A program made the translations under genes and the position numbers. This document shows, one piece after another, positions 1 through 11,189 of a DNA stretch of 64,000 nt; the first letter of the stretch is position 1; the number at the start of each line of letters is the position of its first letter. Below the pieces are notes generated by a model. It worked only from the letters and a program-made list of their open reading frames with translations. It did no database searches and had not been told where the DNA came from. This stretch comes from Rheum nobile. Lineage: Eukaryota > Streptophyta > Magnoliopsida > Caryophyllales > Polygonaceae. The DNA is taken from assembly GCA_027886185.1 (NCBI GenBank), contig WOAB01000154.1:1-64000 (forward strand). The letters are read 5' to 3'.

Positions 1-780
1 GGAAAAACATTCAAAGAGAACAAATATATTTTGTCAATTTTTTGATATATGTTTTGTCAATTTTTTATAACTACTTCAAAAGGTTCTTGGATTTTGCACC
101 GCAAAAAATTGTTATTGCACCGCATATACACTCTACAGTAGGGCACGACAAAACGTTCCTTACGTGCTACTAGAGTACAGTCCTAAGGAATGAAATTGAA
201 ATTGATTCTATGCGCTACTATGTAGAGAATAAGAAGCGTTTTTTTTTAAATATTGAAACTGATTTAAAATATTGAACCGGTTCAACATAAAGGTCACATT
301 ATGCGCTAGTGTGTAGCGCATAAATTCAAACGGTATAAACGCAACGGTTAAATGTCTGACCGTGTCCTCAAGTAGAGATGATGTACACGGGCTTGATTCA
401 ATTAATGATAATGATGTACGGGTACATATTTTCAATATAATCCATTACGTTTTGTTATATAGTTGTGTTAGTACATTATGTTAGTGTAGGCAATATGTAA
501 TTATATATTCAGGTTAAAAAATCTACTTTTGATCTTTAAATGTGTTAATTTATGAAGATTTGATGATAGAGTGATATTTATGTAATTGCAATGTGTTAAT
601 TCAATGTTCGATGTTAGTGTAAACATTATTTTAGTTAATTGTGTATGGCATGAACATAGATGGTTTAGAACATTATGTTAGTGTTATAATTATGAATAAA
701 TTCCAATTTGATCTTAGTAATATGTAAATATATGATGATTTTGATGATAAGTGTGATAACCCATGCTCAACGATGACTAC
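1..780. other. AT-rich DNA without a recognisable gene
   Basis: The stretch is AT-rich, with short direct repeats of phrases like 'gtgttaatt' and 'ttagtgta', and no reading frame of recognisable family. A small minus-strand open frame near 208-435 has no motif and is probably chance. I see no terminal repeats here. It may be decayed LTR or intergenic DNA. Confidence 0.5.
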
Positions 781-783
781 AAG

Positions 784-894
784 GACATTGAGGACATGAT
801 TCGAGTGCCCCACACAGGTCCAATCACAAGGGCTTAGGCCAAGAAGATCAATGAGGCAACGACCAACTTATCCGACGCTTGGCCTCCACCATAG
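784..894 (+). pseudogene. Ty3/gypsy polyprotein C-terminal tail (fragment)
   Basis: Read from 784, the frame gives a peptide containing GPITRA, a stop, then AKKINEA. The signature G-P-[IL]-T-R-[AS]-x-A-K-K near the end of the integrase ORF is typical of plant gypsy polyproteins, just before the 3' untranslated region and LTR. The internal TAG and a second stop at about 892 show decay. Nothing of the upstream integrase core survives next to it, so this is a stub of an element distinct from the one that starts near 1.7 kb. Family assignment is reasonable; clade is not determined. Confidence 0.6.
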
Positions 895-944
895 ACAAGC
901 CTCGAAAGTCAAGGCTAGTCACATTACTCACCAAAGGAGAGGGA

Positions 945-1205
945 ACGGACTGTGCATCAAACACGGGCTATGCGAGCCACCCAATGAAGAACAACCCAGG
1001 CACACGGACTGAGTGCTGGTTCGTGCACCACACATGCACAGACCATGCACATGGTTATGTAAAGAACCAGTCTGTGCATGTGTAGTTGCACATGCCTTTG
1101 GTAGACTGTGCCTCCCTGTGCACGGTCCTGTGCACATGGTTCCGTAAGAAGTTGCAGTTTGTGCATGTGCAACTGCACGAACTACCAATTAGTTCGTGCA
1201 TAGAC
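945..1205. repeat. TGTGCA-rich imperfect tandem repeat
   Basis: Phrases such as GCACATGGTT recur at 1047 and 1132 (period about 85), embedded in many TGTGCA/TGCACA words that are self-complementary and could fold into hairpins. It follows the gypsy polyprotein stub at 784-894, so it probably lies in that element's 3' untranslated region or LTR. Open frames in it on both strands are low-complexity by-products. Confidence 0.6.
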
Positions 1206-1407
1206 GGTGTTTTTCCAAGTTTTTGTTTGGGTTTTGTATTAAAGGATAATTTATGGTTTTAGACTTTATGGCTGTTATGTTAGAACCCTACTATTACTTA
1301 AGTACACTTCTTGATTCTTGAGGAGGCAAAATTGAAGACATAAGCATCTAGTTAGGTGCTTATGTGTTTCTCATCCCCAAACGATCTGTGTTTTCTATCC
1401 GTTCGTT

Positions 1408-1655
1408 GTGTTCTTCATTCAATCAAGTTCTTATCCCTTGAATCAAGTTTTGGTTGAGTTACAAAAGGCAAAGGAAACCTAGATCTTGGTTCCAAGATGG
1501 GACCAACATCAATCGTATTTGCAATTGAGTTCTTGTGTTCTTCATTCAATCAGGTTCTTATTCCCTTGAATCAAGTTTTGATTGAGTTACGAAAGGCAAA
1601 GGAAACCTAGATCTTGTTTCCAAGACGAGACCAAACATCAATCGTTGTGAAGGAG
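1408..1655 (+). repeat. 127-bp tandem duplication at the end of a probable LTR
   Basis: The block starting GTGTTCTTCATTCAATCA at 1408 is repeated with few changes from 1535. Both copies contain GGCAAAGGAAACCTAGATCTTG and end in ACATCAATCGT. The second copy runs to just before a TATCA end and a primer-site-like sequence at 1672, so the duplication seems to lie in the 3' (U5) part of a gypsy LTR. Confidence 0.7.
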
Positions 1656-1671
1656 TTTGCCACGTATCAAG

Positions 1672-1683
1672 TGGTATTAGATT
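1672..1683 (+). other. Degenerate primer binding site (initiator tRNA-Met type)
   Basis: TGGTATTAGATT resembles the plant retrotransposon primer site TGGTATCAGAGC, complementary to the 3' end of initiator tRNA-Met, with three changes. It follows a possible LTR end (CGTATCA) after a two-base spacer. This suggests that the decayed gypsy body at 2.2-7.2 kb starts here. Confidence 0.5.
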
Positions 1684-1799
1684 TCCAACGTTAGAGGCAA
1701 GATTTCCTATGTTTTACGAGTTTTAATTTGTTTCTTTTCAGCATTTAAGATATAGATTACTTTGTTCTTCATTCAAACCCTAGAAACAAAACAATCCAC

Positions 1800-2290
1800 C
1801 ACCATTGATTTCCCCTACCACCGAACCACAGCTCCTACCTCCACTTATGTCACCCCTTCCACTTTGCTTCTTCCCACCTACGTCACCCCCTAATTCCATT
1901 TTGCTTGATGCCCTACACCGTTCGACTGCCGCACCCCTTTTCCCACACTTTACCCAATTGCCACCTCCCCCCTCCTATTTTAGGTAAACCTAGTTTTTTT
2001 ACCCTTTATCTTCTAAAATTGCACGTTAACTCAAGTTCCTATTTTTGTTATTTCTTCTCCTTCTTCTTCGTTTTCTCCAAACCCTTCCTTGAAGGCTACA
2101 CCACGGATGGAGAAGGGTACTCCAACCACCACCAGTGGCCTCTCCCAACAGGCAACCCGGTCGCCGCCCTACTAGTACCCCCAATATGGACAAAGCCCGT
2201 GACACTCTCTGCTTCAAGTGTTAAGGGAGTGGGCACATTCCTCGTGATTTCCCCAACCTAAAGAAGGTGCTCCTCACACATTATTACACA
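1800..2290 (+). pseudogene. Gypsy gag remnant with zinc knuckle
   Basis: From 2210 the frame reads C-F-K-C-stop-G-S-G-H-I-P-R-D-F-P-N. This is the gag nucleocapsid knuckle C-x2-C-x4-H-x4-C, with a stop after the second Cys and the last Cys changed to Phe. The proline- and serine-rich stretch before it (1805-2200) has no clear capsid motif. The knuckle would bind the element RNA in the virus-like particle. Its place between the primer site (1672) and the protease (2470) is that of a normal gypsy gag. Confidence 0.6.
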
Positions 2291-2469
2291 TACGAGTCTA
2301 AGGATGAGACGAGGAGGTCCACACCACTTCACCTTCTTTGGAGGTTGTTCAAGAGGACCCTACTGATATGAGCCTCTATGATGCAGACCTTAGTGAGTGT
2401 CTCCTCAATCTGGTCAGACGTCATGCACTCACAGTCTAGGAGGCACCTTCTCCTTCAGAACAAGATGCA

Positions 2470-2856
2470 TTATTCCATACTCGTTGTAAGATTCAGGGCG
2501 CTAACTATAGCATCATAATTGACGGTAGTAGTTGCTGCAACATCATTGATTAAAAGGTGGTCAGTCACCTTAAGTTGAAGATGAAGCCCAACCCTAACCT
2601 TACCAAATACAGTGATAAAGTGAAGGTCGAGGTAACACTTGGGTTAACAATCAAGTCGAAGTAGAGTTCATGGGTCCTTATCATGATATTGTTACGTGTG
2701 ATGTTACTTCTATGGAGGCTTGTCATATTCTTCTAGGTAGAGCTTGGCAATATGATTATCTTGTCATACATGCTAGTTTCCCTGATTGTTATTCTTTCAT
2801 TCATCAAGGTAAAAATGTTACCCTTGCTCATATTACCCTTCAACAAGTTTTATAGG
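2470..2856 (+). pseudogene. Gypsy aspartic protease remnant
   Basis: The frame near 2490 carries IIIDGSSCCNIID, matching the active-site region of plant gypsy proteases (II-D-G-x-S-C-x-N), followed by a stop. After a frame change, 2670-2855 encodes a peptide with EACHILLGRAWQYD, the conserved LLGRPWQYD strand near the protease C-terminus. The enzyme would cleave the Gag-Pol polyprotein. At least one stop and one frameshift prevent expression. It is directly downstream of the gag knuckle and upstream of RT. Confidence 0.75.
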
Positions 2857-3178
2857 ACAGGTTTAAGAGTGCCCAAGCTAGGGCATTGGAAGACTGCGCC
2901 GCTGCCAACCGTTCGTCGACGCCACTAGCGTCCACCTCCAGGAAGGCAATCCTCCTTCTCCATAAGAAGTGTGAGAACCAGGTCCTTCTTTCACGCAACC
3001 GTGACATTACTCGAGTTATTCAAGGAGGACACTCTTGTTTACTTCTTGTTTATTAAGATTGTTATTTAGCCATGAGAGATGTTATGCACTTACCTTGGGC
3101 TATTCAATCCCTTTACAGGACTTTTTTGATGTGATCCTCAAGGACCTATCAGATGGACTTCCACCGATGTGAGGGATC

Positions 3179-3931
3179 GACAATCAGATTGATTTCGTTC
3201 CAGGCGCTTCCCTACTGAACTATGCAACTTATAGAGCTAGCATGGTTAAGACCAAGGAGCTTGAAAGTCCAAGAGTTGATGGAAAAAAGGCTATATTCTT
3301 GAGAGCCTTAGCTTATGCGCTGTTCCGGTCATTTGGTGCCTAGGAAGGATGGCGCGTGGAGAATGCGTGTTGATTGTAGAGCGATCAACCAAATCACAAT
3401 TAGTATTATAACCCTATTCCTAGACATGATGATATGTTGGATAATTGCATGGTGCTACCCTATTTTCTAAGATACATTAATGGGTAATTACCATCAAATT
3501 TTCATGAAAGAGGGTGATGAATGGATAACACGTTTAAAATTAACCTTGACCTTTATGAGTGGTTAGTGATGCCTTTGGGTCTTATCAATGTCCCTAACAC
3601 ATTTATAAGACTCATGAATTATGTTCTTGGGCCTACTTAGGGAAATAGTTGTTGTCTATTTGATGATATTCATGTCTATAGCAAAACTTTAGGTGAGCAT
3701 GTCGATCATCTTAGGGCTGTTTTGGAATGGCTCCGCAAGGAGAAAGTCTATGCTAAGCTTAAGAAGTTCACTTTTTTTTTGGAATCTAATGTTTTCCTTG
3801 GTTTTGTTATTTGTAAGGATGGTCTCAAAGTTTATGAAGAGAAGATCAAGACCATACAAGAGTGGCTTGTACCTCATACCCCTACAACGGTGCGCTCTTT
3901 CCTCGGTGTAGCTGGGTTCTATCGGCAGAGA
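3179..3931 (+). pseudogene. Gypsy reverse transcriptase remnant
   Basis: Several frames together cover the RT: IDFVPGASL at about 3190, WLVMPLGLINVP at about 3560, a degenerate FDDIHVYSK (the YxDD box) at about 3660, then from 3722 a frame ending in FLGFVICKDG and VRSFLGVAGFYR. These are RT blocks in canonical order. Stops and frameshifts are frequent. Homology ends abruptly after FYR near 3931, and the RNase H domain that should follow is missing, replaced by unrelated DNA to about 5860. Confidence 0.8.
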
Positions 3932-4848
3932 AGCCAACAAATCTGATAAAGGGTCGAGGGTCAATGATGGAGGTGCTCGTTGGTGGTGTGAAGAGTGTGT
4001 CTGTGTGAAGAAAATGGGGTTGAAAAAATAGGAGAGAAGAGAGAGAGAGAGGGAGAGAGGTGTTAAATGTGGCGGATTTACAGGGGTGAAGAGAAAGGAA
4101 GTCTGAGTTGCTTTAATACGAGATGATAATTATTTTTTGAAATAATTTGAAAAGATTTGAAAATCTGTTGATTAGATTGTGCTCCGAGTTCCAGGGAGAG
4201 ATTTAAAGCCGTCTACACATCAACCATGCCTCATCTACAAACGTCTTAGGGGTATTGTTTGGGCCCTTGGATGTAGACCACATCGAGGACTAGGAGAGGT
4301 TGAGACGGGTTGCACCGGATCATCGTTAGAGAAAATGCTACATGTATGACATAAATGATGGAGAATGTACATGTTTTGCGACGGGATGAGAAATATCCTA
4401 TTTTCCTTAAATACGATTAGCATAATTAGGAGATATGTGGGAAACCTAGATCTTCAATATGGAGTTGTTCGAGATAGGAGATATAATATAAGATATCTTA
4501 TAACTTATAGATGGAAATAAATTTATCTTATCTATATTATTTACGTGTATCACACAGAGATCTTATCTTGTAAATATGGAAACTCTATGTATACTAGGAA
4601 AAGCCATAACATCTATAAAGGAGAGTTTTCTTTTCTTGTAAAAATATACAATCAATAGCATCTAATACAAATCTAATCTCCAAGAGTATTTTTTCCACCT
4701 TTTTCGGATCAATACAATCCAAAGTGTTAAGCTTAGACTTTCATACTCCACAAACAAAGAGGATCAAGTTATCGTACTCAATCCGCCCAAAACATCTGTC
4801 TAACGGGAACTTTTCTAAAAAAATTACAACTTTAAAACTATTGACTAG
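3932..4848. other. Foreign DNA inside the gypsy pol; LTR-like sequence
   Basis: This DNA interrupts the pol gene and has no coding homology that I recognise. A purine (GA)-rich run lies at 4030-4065. At 4613-4619 there is TATAAAG, followed by a pyrimidine-rich stretch and poly(A)-like text, the look of a retrotransposon LTR promoter with its R region. I could not find matching ends, so this is tentative. Confidence 0.35.
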
Positions 4849-5330
4849 TGTAACACCCCCGCTTAAGTCGAAAGTGTCACACGCCAGTGACCCCAGACTT
4901 TAATGTCCGAAGTCACCCAAGCCTAACATCAAACAAAGTTTTGTAAAGCATGTAATAAATCATACAAATAAAACACTAGCGTAAGTCTTTTTAAATAACA
5001 ACAACTTATATAAACTCTCATTATTAAGTGTGGAGATTTAGTTTTAACAAACATAGACAAATTAAGAATAGCGGAAGACTTATTAAAACTCTAATGCATA
5101 GGATTAAACCTTTCCAATAGTAACTATCCAAATTGCAATTAAAAGCTTCATGCGTAGTATCATGGCATCCATCCATCGACACCTTGAGTGATCTCACGTT
5201 AATGATATTTGTAAAGAATTACATGTTACAATAAGTAGACAGCCCTCACTAGGGTCAGTTGGTCGACTCATAAGAAATGTACAAGATAACATGTACTCAC
5301 ATTGAAACATATTGACGGGCTAAAGTACGC
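4849..5330 (-). repeat. LTR-like fragment starting TGTAACACCCCC
   Basis: It begins TGTAACACCCCCGCTTAAG. Read on the minus strand this is an LTR 3' end, GGGGGTGTTACA. The same start, and the downstream words CACACGCCAGTGACC and AGCGGAAGACTT, recur at 15355. The two are therefore copies of one LTR family, here lying in the pol gap. No primer site is adjacent, which fits a solo or truncated LTR. The right boundary is not defined. Confidence 0.55.
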
Positions 5331-5860
5331 AATGCAAGTATCGTTGATTAGCCTTATCAAAGTAAAAGTCCTAACAGACCTACTAAACAGATGTATAGTA
5401 AGCAAGCAAGGGTCGAACCCACAGAGAAGATCTGATGCAGTATGAAATCGTGAATGACAAGTAACAAGCAAGGGGGGGGTTAGTTATCAAGAAAGAACAA
5501 AGCAAGCAAAGCAAACAAGTTTGGTTGAGTAGAGAAAATATAATGGAAAGTAGTCCTACTAGAGCGAGATCCACAATACAGAGATATAATTGATCACAGA
5601 AATCTATTAAATCCAAGTTCTTTTACTATCCTTATAGTTGTTCCCACCCTGATCTTAAGCACTATCGATTCTCACAGTTGTCGATAGACTTATTACTATG
5701 CCAATGATAAAGCACCACCGATTCTCACAGGTTTTTGGTATACTTTACACCAACAAAGCAATAGCAATACACACAAGGAGTAGGATACATGCAAATAGAA
5801 AGACACCTAACTACTTAACATGCAACTGATTCTCACTCACGATTGTTTTGTACAAGGCTG
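5331..5860. other. Unassigned repeat-like DNA before the integrase
   Basis: It contains GGGTCGAACCCACAGAGAAG at about 5411 and two related phrases ending GATTCTCACAG (5667 and 5717). I see no protein homology. It ends where gypsy integrase homology resumes at about 5865. Open frames on the minus strand have no motif and are judged spurious. Confidence 0.4.
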
Positions 5861-5864
5861 GCCG

Positions 5865-7244
5865 CCTATGCATCCCTAGGTCCTCTATTAGGCTCCTTTG
5901 ATCCAGGAGGCACACGATGGCCGAGGCCACTTTGGGATTGCCAAGACATTGGCCGCGCTTAGGGAGCACTTATTCTGGCCATGTATGACCCACCAGGTGA
6001 CCAGCTACTATAGAAGATGTGTGACATGCCAAAGGGCCAAAGCCAAGTATAGCCCACACGGCCTCTACACGCCACTGCCTATACCCACAGCCCCTTGAGA
6101 AGACCTTTCCATGAATTTCATCACGGGTTTGCCCATCTCTCGTCGAGGTAAGGACTCTATCTTTGTGATTGTGGATAGGTTTTCTAAGATGGCACATTTC
6201 GTAGCTTGTAAGACAACCCATAGTGCTAGTGAGATAGCCGATTTATTCTTTGAGCATGTGGTGCGTCTTCATGGAGTCCCACGTACCATTGTTAGTGATA
6301 GGGATTCTAAGTTTGTTGGTCATTTTTAGAGAACACTTTGGGGTAAGCTAGGCACTAAACTTCTCTTCTCCACTAGCTACCACCCCCAAACCGATGGCCA
6401 AACAAAGGTTACAAATAGAACCCTAGGAGCCCTCCTTCGCAACATGCTAAACGCCAACCCTAGGCGTTGGGAGGACTTACTATCTCTTATGGAGTTTTCT
6501 TATAACAGATGCAGGCACACGGCGACCATGCTTACACCATTCGAAGTGGTCTATGGAAGGAATCCTTTGACGCCTCTGGATTGGTCGCCGCACCCACTCC
6601 AAGACCTAGTGCACATCACTACCGCCAATCGCGCCGAGCAAGTGCAAGAGCTCCATCGGCGAACACGCGAGCAATTGGAAAGAAGGGCCTCTCAATACGC
6701 ATCATAGTAAAACCATAGTCGCCGCCGTGTCGTCTTTGCACCTGGAGACCTTGTCTGGGTGCATTTGCGAAAAGAAAGGTTCCCCTCACGGCGCAAACAC
6801 AAGTTGGCCCCTCGCGGAGCTGGCCCATTCCACGTGATCAAGGCCATAGGGGACAATGCCTATCAACTCGAGCTCCCAGCCGACTATGGAGTCCATGCGT
6901 CTTTCAACGTCTCGGACTTGACACCTTACGTGAAGCCTGAGTTTGATGATGGTGAAGCGGGGATGCTTCACAGCCAAGTGGGGGAGGGTGATGCGACCCT
7001 GCCCTCCATGACGGCCACCGAGGAGGAACATGCCATGAGCCTATGCTCAGAGGGCCCAGTGACAAGGTCAAGGGCCAAGGCCATCGCCGACGCCGTGCAA
7101 TCGCTTGTCGCTCGCGTCATCGCTGGCCAAGGCACACCCGAGACCGAGCCCAGACTCCAAGTCCTCGCCACCATTGGCATCGCAGAGAAGAGCCCATCGC
7201 TATCGGCACCGGACGCGCCCACTATCGAGCTCAGACACCCATGA
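5865..7244 (+). pseudogene. Gypsy integrase remnant with C-terminal tail
   Basis: The frame from about 5865 reads RLCIPRSS, then the zinc-binding HHCC domain (GHFGIAKT, a later His, CVTCQRAK). From 6111 the catalytic core follows with VDRFSKMAHF (first Asp) and VSDRDSKF (second Asp). The third acid, Glu in DGQTEV-type motifs, reads Lys in TDGQTKVTNR (codon 6405-6407), so the D,D,E triad is broken. A stop interrupts at 6328 and another near 6705. From 6759 to 7244 comes the C-terminal region with RGAGPFHVI, NVSDLTPYV and GPVTRSRAKAI. No chromodomain is obvious. The enzyme would insert the cDNA into the genome. The C-terminal region resembles centromere-type (CRM) chromoviruses, but that is inference. 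Confidence 0.85.
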
Positions 7245-8155
7245 CATTGCCACCGCTCCCAGTGTCTGTGTCCCATGCCTCGCCGCCATCGGCTTAGCCA
7301 TTTAGAGGTTTATTTGCCTCGTGTTTTGACATTGTTATTTTGAGACATTACTATTTTTGGTATTTTGCTTGTTTTAAGTAGTTTCCATTTATAGTCTTTC
7401 TATTTTTAGGGTGTGTGCCTATTGCATGTTGCATGGGCTAGCCACTAGGCTCGACTCGGCCCATCCGAGTCTTGCCTCTAGTATTTAAGTTAAACTCATG
7501 TCTTGTTATTCTTTACGTTCAATTTTAATCAAAGTTCAAGTAGAGTGTTTATCCTCCTTCCTTTGATCGAACGTCAACCTATCTCTAGCTTCGCATCCCC
7601 TTCACCCACCGCTGATGCTACGGCATCGCTTCGAACCCTTAAATCAAGTCTTCATTCGCATCTCCCTTCACTCTGCCGCCGATGCTACGGCAAGGCTTGA
7701 CCTTCAAGCCATCTATCCAAACCATCGAAACACCACCATCATCCATCGCTCCCCACTATCGCACCCACACCATCGTTGTCGCCGTTGCTAGCCCAATCGC
7801 TTATGACATCCACATCGTCATCCCTATCGCCGCTTCCATCGAACCCACCATCGAACCCGCTCCATCGTTCGCCATCATTGTCGTTGTCTTGACACTCGTC
7901 TTGACATTCGCTGTCGAGAAACCCAAACACTCCCACCGAGTTCGCCACCGGCCACCACCGTGTCCGATAACCTCAAAAGATACTATTCCCTTTGCCACCG
8001 CTTGTCAAGCTTTGGTGCAATTCATCAAGGGTTTCCCCAAGGTTTCCATGGAAGCCTTGACAAACAAAGCTTGTGACTTCTCGCCCAAGACTAGGTCCAA
8101 AAGTGTCACCTTTGACAAGTGTGCTCGTCATCGGAGGCAAGAACACATCAGTCCC
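7245..8155. other. Downstream flank of the integrase; C/T-rich, probably 3' UTR or LTR
   Basis: After the integrase stop the sequence becomes T-rich (7310-7560), then C-rich with repeats of 'GATGCTACGGCA' (7613 and 7681) and of CATCG words. A plus-strand frame at 7682-8221 is open but made of repetitive Ile/Val/Pro-rich text without a motif, so I do not call a gene. It may hold the 3' LTR of the element, but I found no matching 5' LTR. Confidence 0.35.
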
Positions 8156-8156
8156 A

Positions 8157-9444
8157 CTACACATGACCTCTTCTTTGGCACTTATAACACACTCGATCAC
8201 GAGCCCTTTCTTCGGAAGTAGCGGTGCCACGCGGAGGAGGTTGATTGACGCGCACCGGAGCACTAGGACGGCTGGCCGGCGTCGGTGTCGATGGTGCGGG
8301 AGTGGACTGCGAAGATGAACGCACATTAGTAGAAGGGGAACTTAACATAGGATTAAAACCATATCTTGGGTTAGGCCGAGACCAAGACGCCTTCTTAGCC
8401 GCTTGTGCTTGCGTCCAAATCTCTTGAGCCGTGTGCGCACACTTTCGTAGGTTCCTAATGTTGAGCACTCGAAGTTGGTCCCGAATAGGTGCATGCAGGC
8501 CGCGAAGAAACATACTCCGAAAATCCTCATCGGAATGGTAGATACCCGCCTTGTGTGAAAGTTCTTCAAGCTCGGCATAGAAATCAAGGGGGGGTCGGTT
8601 TCCTTGGGATGCAAGTTGTATCTTGAGGCGCATCTCGGATTTGAAGTCCTTAGGAACGTACTTCATCCTCATGACATGGATGAGGTGACGCCAAGTGGCT
8701 ATAGGGGGATCACCATGGCGGTCTCAGTCAGTCCTGAACCAGTGCCACCATGCACGCACGGCGCCCTCGAAATGCAACGTCGCGACTTCAACTTTGTCCT
8801 CCTCGGGATGGTGATAATAAGCCAACACATACTCCGCGGACTGCTGCCAACCAAGGAACTTAATTGGATCATAATCACCATAAAAGAGAGGAACTTTTAC
8901 CTTGATGTCTCGGCGTTGGGTGCCTTGACGCTGCGGGCTTGGACGACGTCGGTCATACGGACGTCGACGCTCGGTGTTGTAGCGCGGTTGCTCTATATTC
9001 CGCTTGTCGTTCTACCTCATAAGCTTCTTCATCATCAAAGTTGTCTCAGTCATCATCCAAGGCAGAATCACGGTGGTCATCAACGTCGGACTCGGGATCG
9101 TCATACCGGGTTTGGCGTTGTCCTCTTTGTCGGCGATCCATAGTGTTGACATAAGGGAATGGATCCTTTGAAACACAAACGTTGCGTCTCGAGTGATTGT
9201 CATCCGAATAGTCCGCGTCTTGGATAGGATCATACCGATCATGGGAGACAACGCGTCTAGAAGTGGGATATCCTTCAATTTGGGAATGAAGGCGATCATG
9301 CGGTGTAGACGCGACTGTCTTGCCTTTGCGACCACGTGGCTGGTGTGAAGTGGTCATGGGGTTCACTATGGGATCCTCCAAAGGTAGGTGCATGTCACTA
9401 ACAAGACGGCGTAGTCGTGCAACCTCGGCTTCACGGTCGGCCAA
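8157..9444 (-). pseudogene. Gypsy gag, minus strand, frameshifted
   Basis: From the right, 9444-9046 encodes an acidic and Arg-rich N-terminal part starting MADREAEVARLRRL (coiled-coil-like). The capsid part lies at 8672-8157: FKSEMRLKIQLASQG, then FRSMFLRGLHAPIRDQL, the retrotransposon gag capsid pattern. A Pro/Ser-rich linker and the start of a zinc knuckle follow (VCYKCQRRGHV, then a stop). The middle (8673-9045) is out of frame with stops. Nothing of pol follows on this strand: the sequence beyond 8157 runs into the C-rich flank, so the element is truncated. It faces the gypsy remnant at 2.2-7.2 kb and may be a separate insertion. Confidence 0.7.
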
Positions 9445-11189
9445 GGCGCGGTCCTTTCAGCATTGGCGGCATGGGCGGCCTCTAATTCACGATGAATATA
9501 GAAGTCGAATCCGAACACCTATAAGCAAGCACAAACCAGTTAGGCAAGGGCCAACGCATTACGAAACGGCTTGGGTAGCTTAGGTCCATCAGATGGATGA
9601 CTGAGTGCTGCAAAATCGAGACGAAAATCATTCAGATCCGAATGCTGATTCGAGGTACGACCCGGAGTTATCGGATCCTACGGTTTCTGTCGAACCCGAA
9701 GAACCCGAGGGGCAAAATGAAAGGGGAAATTATCCCACTTTCCTAAAACAGAAGATGAGGCCCATTTACTTAAATGAGGCCCATTAAGACATAAATAAGG
9801 GAGGTATTTAATAACCTAAACCTATCCTAAACCTGAGAGAATGAGATAATCAGTTGGTAGCCTCCATTGATAGGGAGAGAGCTTTTGAGTATATGTTCTG
9901 GCTGATTGTTGAACACTAGACATGTTCTTAAAGCAATCTAGAAATCGTATGGATGATTGTTGAACACTGTCTGGCTTAAGTATTTGCAATTGGGACTTGG
10001 TTTACCACTTTAATGTTGAACACTGTCTGGCTTAATTTTTTTTATATTTCCTAAGTCGGTTTCACTAAATTAATTGTGACTTGTCAAAATCGTATGGATG
10101 ATTGTTTTGTGCATTGGTTCTTTGTACTATAGAGAGCCCTGTTTAGTTGTTGATTCATATGCTATTTCAGAATTTATCTATAGGATTAGGTTCAATTTGG
10201 TTCACTGCATTCTCTGCAAAATGTTGCATCCAACAGTAGGGATTAAAAGTGACAAAAATGTTGCATCCAACTTGTCAAAATCCCTAATTGTTTTAGTAAC
10301 CACCTTGGACTGCATATGGATTGATTTACATTCATGAGTGTTACTTTTTATCCAAAGAAAGTTCATATTAATTAAGCATCTCGAGTGTGTTTGACATCAC
10401 TACTCATTAGTATGGTTTTTGGATATTCCCAAAATGCTACCAAATTTTCATGTTATTCCTAGAACATGTTGAACTTGGAAATGTGATTTTGTTTGGCATA
10501 CCTTGTGTTTTGGGGGCATTCCCTCTGTGTGCAGTGATGTTCTGCATTCTGGCCTACTATTGAAACTTGAACAACCAATTTTACTGATACATGATCTTTT
10601 GTAGGTTTTTTCTTCTTCTTTTGGCGGTAGTTTTCCCTTTAACTGGGATCTTTGTCCTTACATTTGCTTTATTTAAGTGCTTTGGTGTGATTAATGCCTT
10701 GTTAATCCTAGACAATATGAGTGGAATGTATGATCCTTTCTTAATTTGAGTATTCAATCATTCCTCATTTAGGTATGACTATAGATTTCAACCAAATTGT
10801 AGTGTTCTTTTTGTTGCTTTTGGCTACAACATTCCTGTTCAAACCCTAGACTAGATCTTCATAATCTGTAGGCCAAATTATATAGTGTCTTATGAAAACC
10901 TTTGTTACTACAGTGGTACATTTTCAAGCTCTAAACTATTTAAGAATAGAGATTAAAGAAATTGGCTACTTTAATTGCAATGACCAAGATTTATTTATTG
11001 AAGTCAATAGGTCCTTGCTACGACCTTTTCTATACTTTCTTCCACCCTTCTGTACATGCTTTCTCTATCTTCTTTCTGATATGCTTCACAATGCAAAGCA
11101 AACGAATTTTAATTTGACTGCGTTTTTTCCTTTCCATTATGCCTAATGTGCTAAATTCCATATACAAGATATCTTGTTTATTGTTACTA
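9445..11189. other. No recognisable gene
   Basis: Anonymous AT-rich DNA. An open frame at 9605-9787 is Glu/Pro/Asp-rich without a motif. The phrase GTTGAACACTGTCTGGCTTAA occurs at about 9967 and 10015, and CAAAATCGTATGGATGATTGTT-like text recurs at 9945 and 10085, showing small local duplications. I can support no feature beyond that. Confidence 0.5.

Noticed and set aside
7682..8221. 179-codon plus-strand open frame
   Set aside because: Composed of repetitive CATCG/CACC text, no motif, and its end overlaps the minus-strand gag which is a recognised family.
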